Source of the DNA: Candidatus Bipolaricaulota bacterium
Lineage (GTDB): Bacteria > Bipolaricaulota > Bipolaricaulia > UBA7950 > UBA9294
NCBI GenBank assembly: GCA_021163015.1
Contig: JAGGXO010000143.1
Span: 1 to 6,834, forward strand
Direction: 5' to 3'
DNA length: 6,834 bases
A model generated the notes under the pieces. It was not told the origin of the DNA. It did not search any database and saw only the letters and a program-made list of their open reading frames with translations. Positions 1 to 5,275 of this stretch are shown piece after piece (position 1 is the first letter of the stretch; every line of letters begins with the position of its first letter). The position numbers were made by a program, and so were the translations under genes.

Positions 1-45
1 CATCATGGTCGTCGAGAGGAAACTGTAGCATTCTGCTGACTAGGG

Positions 46-602
46 TCAGTAGTTGGTTTCGCGCCCAATGATCATCAGTGCCAGCGCTAGTGTACGACCG
101 GCCTTCTCGATCTTCATTCGCGAAATGGTATCGGTTGTGTCCGAGGGAGTGCGTGATGTCTTCTCCCATCCCTGCCAGCTCATGGTGATGTCGGGTGATT
201 CCTGACCACTGTCGCGGACAGTCTTCCCAGCGAATACGATGCTCATATCCACTGCGTCCTCGACGGGCTTCGCCCGGACGTTCATTCGATTGGCTGCGTC
301 CTCAAACAAGTGCATGAGGCGGAGGTTCCCGGGTGAGAACAGGGCCAATCCTCGTCCATCTCCTGCGCCGAGACCACGTAGACGAACCGCTGTCTCGATC
401 TTGTAGGAGGACGAGAAGAAGGCAGCGGAGCGGAGGAATTGAGAGGGTTCGGGCTTGTGCGCGTCGTGGCCGCCTTCGGAACCCTCTCCGCTATAAGCGA
501 CAAAGAGGAAAGTCTTGTAGGGCTTGTAGTCAGACTCCTGCATAGTGCGGATCGCTTCAAGAAGTATCCCCACACCACTTGCATTGTCGTTTGCCCCTGG
601 GA
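46..602 (-). pseudogene. M28-family zinc peptidase, C-terminal catalytic part (remnant, frameshifted)
   Basis: Read on the minus strand, this frame opens with PGANDNASGVGILLEAIR, the strongly conserved segment of M28 aminopeptidases whose Asp (in NDNASG) bridges the two zinc ions. Next comes FLFVAYSGEGSEGG, at the place where the family has its catalytic Glu and a metal-binding Glu. The tail has TPSDTTDTI followed by an amphipathic helix, the usual C-terminal M28 pattern, and ends with TGA at 46-48. The frame has no start codon of its own ahead of the PGANDNASG segment. The preceding residues (NLPHMEHPS) lie in another frame, and the two join if one C is restored in the CCC run at minus 599-601, giving HPS-PGANDNASG. 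The last metal-ligand His, normally in HTPxDT, reads as Arg (codon at 151-153). Family assignment is firm; calling it inactive is an inference from the frameshift, the missing His and the broken upstream part. Confidence 0.72.
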
Positions 603-905
603 AGGATGTTCCATATGGGGAAGGTTCACGACGATGAACAGCACTCCTAGGATAAGGAGGAGCGCCACCGTTGAGTTGTCATCCGAGTGGCCAAGGTTGC
701 CATGCGCTATGTGTGCTAGGTAGGAAACAGTACTTCGGCCAGCTTCTCCGATGGCGGGGTAGAAAGCTGTGCCACGCGCCATGTCGAGGCCAAGGTAGGT
801 GGAAAATATGATAGAAAGGAGAACGATGACCCCAAATGCCAGACGCTGAGCCACGAACAACCCCAGCGAGCCGGACAGGCGCAGGTTGCTCTTATTGGTC
901 GGCCA
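600..905 (-). pseudogene. OppB/DppB-like ABC permease N-terminal segment (fused remnant)
   Basis: On the minus strand this stretch reads FVAQRLAFGVIVLLSIIFST, then YLGLDMARG, and later YLAHIAHGNLGHS. That order matches the N-terminus of oligopeptide ABC permeases: an arginine-flanked first membrane helix, a (A)PGDP-like turn, then the YLxxLLxGDLGxS motif before the periplasmic part. A second hydrophobic stretch (about 621-671) follows. The body of the permease (six helices, EAA loop) is absent, because the frame runs straight towards the M28 peptidase segment. The frame is also open upstream into the TPR-like region. It may therefore be a membrane anchor in a larger M28 protein rather than a real transporter, or a junction left by deletion between neighbouring genes. 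The motif match is good; the fusion interpretation is uncertain. Confidence 0.5.
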
Positions 906-1260
906 GCGACTTTTCGCCAACTTGCTAGCTGTCTCGCTTTGGCCACGATGCTCAACGAGGGCGTAGCTGGGATTGAGGGAGACGGCACGTTGCCAAGCAT
1001 CCTGCGCAACTTGTGGATCCAGCGCGATGCGAGCTCGCATGACCTAGGCATCAGCACGCGAGGCATCCAAATAGATGGCGTTCAACACAAGCTTGTTTGC
1101 TTGGTCTACTCTGCCATTTGCAAGCTCTTCCTCGGCCCTTCCAAGGATGTCGGCAATACGGTCTATGGCTCCTCCTCAAGAAAGTCGCGCACACTCAAGG
1201 TTGATATTAGCGGCAAGCTTTCACTTGCTCCACACGGATGGGAACGGCTGCAGAAGACAC
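906..1260 (-). pseudogene. Tetratricopeptide-like region with three in-frame stops
   Basis: A single minus-strand frame gives ANINLECARLS, stop, GGAIDRIADILGRAEEELA, NGRVDQANKLVLNAIYLDA, SRADA, stop, VMRARIALDP, QVAQDAWQRAVSLNPSY. The A-W-x-x-A-[VL]-x-L-[ND]-P-x-Y spacing is typical of TPR helices. The stops are TGA 1221-1223, TGA 1176-1178 and TAG 1044-1046. Sequence on both sides of the last two stops continues the helical pattern, so they look like point nonsense mutations (for example TGG to TAG or TGA). After 951 the frame runs without a stop into the permease-like segment. No start codon or ribosome binding site can be placed. TPR modules usually mediate protein-protein contacts; nothing more specific can be said. 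Confidence 0.55.
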
Positions 1261-1281
1261 GTGTCTCCATCAGTGAGTGGG

Positions 1282-1310
1282 TTGCGTGATGGTCTGCAAG
1301 ACACGACAAT
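1282..1310 (+). promoter_or_regulatory. Possible sigma70-type promoter for the transporter operon
   Basis: TTGCGT (1282-1287; 3 of 6 to TTGACA) and GACAAT (1305-1310; 4 of 6 to TATAAT) are separated by exactly 17 bases. Transcription would start near 1317, leaving about 37 bases of leader before the GTG at 1354. It would put the alternative ATG at 1324 almost at the transcript end, which favours the GTG start. Found by eye only, and weak matches of this kind arise by chance. Confidence 0.28.
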
Positions 1311-1353
1311 CCGATCCTGCACAATGACGTGCTTTGAAGAAGAGGGAGGGGTG

Positions 1354-2262
1354 GTGACCAACTATAGAACATCTGTATCTGTCTATCTTGCCCTTGGCTT
1401 TGCGATGCTTGTGTGGGGTCTCTCCTTCCTGGCGATCAAGGATGTGGTTTCGCATGTGCCTGTGTTCACCCTCCTGTTCCTAAGGTTCAGTGTGGCCACG
1501 ATTATTCTTGGCGCGATCGGGGGAGCGATGCGGGCACTCGCCATCTCCTGGCGCGATCTTGCCGTTCTTGCTGGTCTGGCACTTCTGAGCCCGATTGGTT
1601 ATTTCCTGTTTGAAACCTTTGGCGTTGCAAACACGCAGCCGAGCCATGTTTCCGTGATCATAGCCGCCATCCCTACCGTGGTCTTCCTCATCGCGCTCGG
1701 CAAACGTCAGGAGCGTGCGACGTTGCGAAAAGGGTTTGGCCTTGCCGTTACCTACGTTGGGATATTTCTCCTTGTCGTATCTGGGCTGCACGAACCAGGG
1801 GCGAGTGTGCTCGGCGACGTGCTCGTGTTCGGAGCGGTGATGTGCGCGGCGGTGCGAACGGTGTTGATAAAGGATGTTCTGCGGCGGATCACTCCCTTAC
1901 AGCTGACGTTTTATCAGTTTCTCTTCTCGCTTGTGATCTTCGCTCCGCTGGCAGCAATGGATACCTGGAGCTGGGTGACGGCGATCACTGCGATGCAGGT
2001 ATCGGAGATTCTTTTTCTCGGCATCCTTTGTTCGGCTGGAGCATTCCTTGCTCTTCACTATGCCCTCACGCACCTGTCAGCAACGCAAGTAGCGGCGACA
2101 GCGAGTTTCATTCCCGTGATAACACTCTTTGCGGAAGTACTCATCATGGGAACCAGACTGAGTTTGCTGAAGGGGCTGGGGGTGGCGACGGCTGTCGTCG
2201 GGGTCTTGTTGGTGCAGATAGGCAGTGTGAGAAACACCGGGATCATGCTGGAGGAGGGATGA
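1354..2262 (+). CDS. EamA/DMT-family multi-pass transporter
   Basis: A drug/metabolite transporter superfamily protein with two EamA repeats and about ten membrane helices, acting in the cytoplasmic membrane. Repeat 1 (about residues 10-138) begins with FAMLVWGLSFLAIKD and LLFLRFSVATIIL, and has the P-T-V-V-F-L helix after QPSHVSVIIAAI. Repeat 2 (about 150-292) starts at LGDVLVFGAVMCAAV and ends with HYALTHLSATQVAATASFIP, the most conserved EamA signature. With the GTG at 1354 the product is 302 residues, normal for the family. A GA/GG-rich ribosome binding stretch (GAGGGAGGG, 1342-1350) lies directly in front. GTG 1351 and ATG 1324 (312 residues, no visible ribosome binding site) are alternatives. 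An open frame back to 1075 is only read-through of non-coding DNA. The stop overlaps the start of the MATE gene (ATGA), implying translational coupling. Substrate unknown: the family covers amino-acid, nucleotide-sugar and metabolite exporters. Confidence 0.93.
   Translation: MTNYRTSVSVYLALGFAMLVWGLSFLAIKDVVSHVPVFTLLFLRFSVATIILGAIGGAMRALAISWRDLAVLAGLALLSPIGYFLFETFGVANTQPSHVSVIIAAIPTVVFLIALGKRQERATLRKGFGLAVTYVGIFLLVVSGLHEPGASVLGDVLVFGAVMCAAVRTVLIKDVLRRITPLQLTFYQFLFSLVIFAPLAAMDTWSWVTAITAMQVSEILFLGILCSAGAFLALHYALTHLSATQVAATASFIPVITLFAEVLIMGTRLSLLKGLGVATAVVGVLLVQIGSVRNTGIMLEEG
2250..2257 (+). promoter_or_regulatory. Double ribosome binding site deciding the MATE start
   Basis: GGAGGAGG inside the last codons of the EamA gene gives two overlapping GGAGG cores. 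GGAGG at 2250-2254 is 4 bases from ATG 2259; GGAGG at 2253-2257 is 7 bases from GTG 2265. Both starts are in frame, so the product may begin with MSVASF or MASF. Confidence 0.6.
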
Positions 2263-3632
2263 GTGTGGCAAGCTTCTCGAAGATCTTGAGGAGAATGCGT
2301 CCGCATCCGGTGCGAGTACGCAAGGTAATCCGTCTTGCCTATCCGGTGGCGCTGGGAATGATCTCCATTACGTTGCTGAATGTTGTCGATACAGCGATGC
2401 TCGGGCGCCTTGGATCCACCCCTCTTGCAGCGGCTGGAATCAGCGGTGTCGCCTACTTTGCGATAGTCTTCTCCATTGCGGGAATCGGGATTGGGGTTCA
2501 GACGCTCACTGCGCGGCGTTACGGTGAGGGCGAACTGCTGCAGTGTGGACAGGTGCTAAACGCTGGGATCATGCTCGCGCTCTTGGCTGGTATACCACTT
2601 GTCCTAGCTAGCGGAGCGATTGCTCAGGGCCTCTCCCCTTTCCTTTCTCAACATGGTGATGTCGTTTCCCTTGGAGCGATCTATATGCGCTACCGCTTCC
2701 TCGGGGCTGTCTTTCTCCTGCTGAACATGGTCTATCGCGGATTCTACAATGGCATTGGCGACACCAAGCAGCAGCTGGTTTCGGCTATTATCGTTACGGT
2801 ATCCAACATCCTTCTTGACTACGCGCTCATCTTCGGGAACCTTGGGTCTCCTAAGATGGGAATTGCTGGTGCTGCGATCGCTTCTTCGCTTGCCACAGCC
2901 TTTGGATCTGCATATTTCCTGGGTATCAGCTTGATGCCGAAGTATCGCGAGGTTTACCGCCTCTATCGCCATTTTGTGCACGCCCTTTCTCGCATTCAAC
3001 CTATTGTTCGCCTATCTCTACCCGTGATGGGACAGAGGCTGATGTCTAATGGAAGTTTCTTCGTCTTCTTCTCAATTGTTGCCCGAATTGGAACCTTGGA
3101 GCTTGCAGCGAGCAACATAATCCGCTCGGTGATCGGCTTGTCGATAATGCCAGCGATCGGTATTGGCGTGGCCGCGATGACGCTTGTCGGCCAGAACCTG
3201 GGGGCGAAGAAACCGGATGAAGCGGAGGTGTTCGCTTGGGACGCGGCAAAACTCGCTGCCTATTTGATGGCCGCAGTTGGTCTGTTGTTCGTTGCGTTTC
3301 CGCGGTTCATATTCATGATCTACACGTCAGATCCTGCCGTAATTGCCCTCGGACGGATTCCCCTAGTATTCCTTGGACTCACCCAGGCATTTGGTGGAAT
3401 ATCGTTGGTCCTCGAACAGTCCTTGCAGGGAGCGGGGAACACCCGCTATGTGATGCTCGCTGAGGTACTTGTTTGCTCTCTCTTCTATCTTCCCGTCGCC
3501 TATCTGCTGGGGATCCGCGCCCACTTGGGAATCACCGGCGCATGGTTGGGCGAGCTTGTGTACTGGATAATGATGTCCTCATTGATGGCCGCCAAGTTCC
3601 GCACAGGAACGTGGAAATCGATCAAAGTGTAG
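2259..3632 (+). CDS. MATE-family efflux transporter (NorM/DinF type)
   Basis: A 457-residue multidrug and toxic compound extrusion protein, the usual length for this twelve-helix family, which exports cationic or polyaromatic compounds in exchange for Na+ or H+. The N-lobe begins after a basic cytoplasmic stretch (RRMRPHPVRVRK). It shows the helix-1 signature with Pro29 (LAYPVALGM) and Asp44 in VVDTAMLGRLG, then GIGVQTLTARRYGEGE. The lobe-internal signature NGIGDTKQQL recurs in the C-lobe as QGAGNTRYVM, reflecting the family's internal duplication. The C-lobe starts near RLSLPVMGQRLMSNG and contains VGQNLGAKKPDEA. The start overlaps the EamA stop by 4 bases, with a strong GGAGG directly upstream, so the two are co-translated. 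A longer open frame reaching back to 1842 is a shadow inside the EamA gene. No sign of damage. Substrate cannot be told from sequence. Confidence 0.95.
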   Translation: MSVASFSKILRRMRPHPVRVRKVIRLAYPVALGMISITLLNVVDTAMLGRLGSTPLAAAGISGVAYFAIVFSIAGIGIGVQTLTARRYGEGELLQCGQVLNAGIMLALLAGIPLVLASGAIAQGLSPFLSQHGDVVSLGAIYMRYRFLGAVFLLLNMVYRGFYNGIGDTKQQLVSAIIVTVSNILLDYALIFGNLGSPKMGIAGAAIASSLATAFGSAYFLGISLMPKYREVYRLYRHFVHALSRIQPIVRLSLPVMGQRLMSNGSFFVFFSIVARIGTLELAASNIIRSVIGLSIMPAIGIGVAAMTLVGQNLGAKKPDEAEVFAWDAAKLAAYLMAAVGLLFVAFPRFIFMIYTSDPAVIALGRIPLVFLGLTQAFGGISLVLEQSLQGAGNTRYVMLAEVLVCSLFYLPVAYLLGIRAHLGITGAWLGELVYWIMMSSLMAAKFRTGTWKSIKV

Positions 3633-3686
3633 TCTGCGGATGGCCGGTCTTTGTAACGAGGACTCTCCGGGATTACCATTTGTGGC

Positions 3687-4367
3687 GTGAAAGCAAACAG
3701 GAACCATTCTGGCGAACCATGGACACAATACACATTGAGTGAAGAGGTCGCCAATGCTGTGACCCATGGTGTGGGTACGCTGGTGAGCATTGCTGGGCTC
3801 GTGCTTCTTGTGTTGTCTGCGGTTCGCGAAAACAGCCCGATATCGATTGCCAGTGTCACAATCTACGGACTAAGCCTTATCCTACTGCATCTAGCATCAA
3901 CACTATATCACAGCCTGCGCCCCCCACGTGCAAAGCGGGTCTTTCGCATAATTGATCACTGCTCGATCTACTTCCTAATCGCTGGGACGTACACGCCATT
4001 TCTGTTGATTGCTCTTCATAATACGCAGGGATTCCTGCTGCTTGGAATCGTATGGGGGCTGGCTCTCCTGGGTACGGTGCTGCAGGTCGTGTTCAAGGGG
4101 TGGTTTGGAAAGCTCTCAGTTGTTCCTTACGTTGGAATGGGATGGCTTGTGATCATCATCTTCCGCAAGCTTCTTGTGACACTGCCGCGCGAGGGGATCA
4201 TCCTTCTTATGGCTGGGGGACTCTTCTATACAGGGGGAATTGCTTTCTACGGATGGAAGAAGCTCCGCTTTCACCACGCCATCTGGCACCTGTTCGTCCT
4301 GGGAGGGAGTGTCTGCCACTACTTGGCGATCCTCCTCTACCTCCTGCCCATTGCCGGAGGGGCATGA
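3687..4367 (+). CDS. trhA: Hemolysin III / TrhA family membrane protein (PAQR superfamily)
   Basis: A seven-helix membrane protein of 226 residues, the normal size of bacterial hemolysin III/YqfA proteins. Family marks in order: YTLSEEVANAVTHGVG near the N-terminus (residues 15-30), ASTLYHSL (Ser71 to His75), RIIDHCSIYFLIAGTYTPF (Asp90, His91), and HHAIWHLFVLGGSVCHY (His197, His201, His211) in the last helices. The S-x3-H, D and H-x3-H residues correspond to the zinc site of PAQR proteins. Known roles in the family are membrane-energetics and fluidity homeostasis; the haemolytic label is historical. The frame is closed by a TAA at 3654-3656, so GTG 3687 is the only good start that keeps the conserved N-terminus. 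Its ribosome binding site is poor (a CGAGGA 24 bases upstream). It lies 54 bases after the MATE gene, same strand, and is likely co-transcribed. Confidence 0.93.
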   Translation: MKANRNHSGEPWTQYTLSEEVANAVTHGVGTLVSIAGLVLLVLSAVRENSPISIASVTIYGLSLILLHLASTLYHSLRPPRAKRVFRIIDHCSIYFLIAGTYTPFLLIALHNTQGFLLLGIVWGLALLGTVLQVVFKGWFGKLSVVPYVGMGWLVIIIFRKLLVTLPREGIILLMAGGLFYTGGIAFYGWKKLRFHHAIWHLFVLGGSVCHYLAILLYLLPIAGGA

Positions 4368-4440
4368 GGAAGGGTATCTCTCATAGATCATGAGGCTTAC
4401 TTATCATCCACCGCAGAGCCTGAAGCGTCAAATAGAGATC

Positions 4441-4469
4441 GACCGGAAGGGGTGGCTCCCCTTCCGGTC
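4441..4469. terminator. Perfect 12-bp hairpin between convergent genes, likely terminator
   Basis: GACCGGAAGGGG (4441-4452) pairs exactly with CCCCTTCCGGTC (4458-4469) around a 5-base TGGCT loop. It lies 73 bases after the trhA stop and 10 bases past the stop of the minus-strand small gene, so it could end both transcripts. No U-tract follows on either strand, so it is not a textbook intrinsic terminator. It may work as a transcript-end stabilising hairpin or with Rho. Confidence 0.6.
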
Positions 4470-4479
4470 AACGAATCAC

Positions 4480-4686
4480 TTAGCTCTCAGGATTGCTTTG
4501 CCAGATGAGCATCAGCTCTCTTACAATGTCTTCGCATGAGACTCCGCAAGCAAGTATGCGCCGCAATGAGCGGTGCAACTTCTTGCGCGCTAGCGCTCGT
4601 CTGAGGTGCCGTTGAGCCTCCAATTTGGCAGGAAGCTGCTCCTGTCTCAATCGTTCCAGCATCTCGAAGTTGTAGTAGTCCAACAC
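4480..4686 (-). CDS. Small basic helical protein of unknown function
   Basis: I do not recognise the family. The 68-residue product (GTG start, TAA stop) is soluble and highly charged. Residues about 8-45 form a long Arg/Lys/Glu/Leu-rich helix (FEMLERLRQEQLPAKLEAQR, then HLRRALARKKLHRSLRRILA). A short second helix follows (CEDIVRELMLIWQ) after CGVSC, which carries two Cys four apart. There is no signal peptide or membrane helix. In favour of a real gene: a GAGGTGA ribosome binding site (4691-4697) lies 4 bases before the GTG, a perfect palindrome sits just upstream, the frame is clean, and a hairpin follows the stop. A nucleic-acid or partner-binding regulator would fit the basic helix but is inference only. 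TTG, the next codon, is an alternative start. Confidence 0.55.
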   Translation of the reverse strand: MLDYYNFEMLERLRQEQLPAKLEAQRHLRRALARKKLHRSLRRILACGVSCEDIVRELMLIWQSNPES

Positions 4687-5275
4687 GCTGTCACCTCGCT
4701 TGCCATATTGGCAACAGTGGTCCTCCGCCGTAGCGGGTTAACTGGCTAGAAGGCTTTAGCTTTGCGCTATGCAGAGCTGTGCCTGATAGACAGACTAGTG
4801 GTTTGGTGGGATGCTGCGGCGGAAGAATCATGGATACAATCCATCATGCCACAGCTTGATTGGACATACCCAGATGGGAAGGGCGTTAGTCAGAGATTTG
4901 CTAAGAGTCTAACGACTGACCCCAGCGGGGCGCGTCCACACAGCACCATATACGGTCGGGCTCATAGTATGTTACGCCTCCTTGTGCGTAGTAGGGTTCT
5001 GCCAGCACTCTGTTTGTTTGCCAGCGCCAAGATTAGTACAGCGGTGAGAAGTATACATGATGGGCGACAAGTTTCAAGTATTGTTGAGATTCCTGCAAGA
5101 ATGCCTGTAACAGGACAATGCCCCTGCGATATACATTATTGCTGGACCTTCGGTAGTTGGGCAAGCAGATAGGTGCGCTTGTTGATGAGTCTCAGTGGAG
5201 AATTGGCGGGTGGCGGGTATTCCATCCTGCTGTAGAATACTCGCAGGGCGGCATCACAGGGAGTGATAGAGAGCA
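4687..5275. other. 589-base stretch with no convincing gene
   Basis: Apart from the palindrome at 4700-4714 that belongs to the left-hand small gene, I see no recognisable gene or RNA here. The one long plus-strand frame (TTG 4762 to TAG 5172) is unusually rich in Trp, Cys and Ser and uses ATA, AGA, AGT and CTA codons far more than the neighbouring genes, and no domain is visible. No tRNA T-loop, tmRNA, RNase P or rRNA signatures were found. The right end must carry the promoter for the 5276 gene. TAGAAT at 5233-5238 could be its -10, but no -35 sits at the right distance. Confidence 0.5.
4700..4714. promoter_or_regulatory. 15-bp perfect palindrome, candidate operator
   Basis: TTGCCA-TAT-TGGCAA: six-base arms match exactly as an inverted repeat. 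It lies 2 bases upstream of the GAGGTGA ribosome binding site of the minus-strand small gene. A dimeric repressor bound here would cover the promoter or leader of that gene. It could also form a small mRNA hairpin beside the ribosome binding site. Chance occurrence is possible but the position is suggestive. Confidence 0.4.

Noticed and set aside
282..723. Plus-strand frames and the minus-strand continuation overlapping the M28 remnant
   Set aside because: They are other-frame shadows of the M28 peptidase sequence; their translations are Arg/Ser-rich with no family resemblance.
939..1289. 116-codon plus-strand frame across the TPR-like remnant
   Set aside because: It is antisense to recognisable TPR sequence and shows no features of its own.
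1075..1353. N-terminal extension of the EamA transporter
   Set aside because: Low-complexity Ser/Arg-rich read-through lacking family homology; the ribosome binding site and the family length both support a start at 1354 (or at most 1324).
1842..2258. N-terminal extension of the MATE protein
   Set aside because: It is the +1 shadow of the second EamA repeat; the ATGA overlap and ribosome binding site fix the true start at 2259 or 2265.
5104..5114. Perfect short palindrome CCTGT-A-ACAGG as a possible operator
   Set aside because: Only 11 bases, 160 bases from the nearest gene start and with no adjacent promoter; too likely by chance.
4762..5172. 136-codon plus-strand frame with TTG start and an AGAAGG 8 bases upstream
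   Set aside because: Odd amino-acid make-up (many Trp, Cys, Ser), codon choice unlike the clear genes, and no domain or membrane pattern; most likely a chance open frame, though a decayed or foreign gene is not excluded.
5233..5238. TAGAAT as the -10 box of the fused enzyme gene
   Set aside because: No acceptable -35 hexamer 16-18 bases upstream; kept only as a remark.
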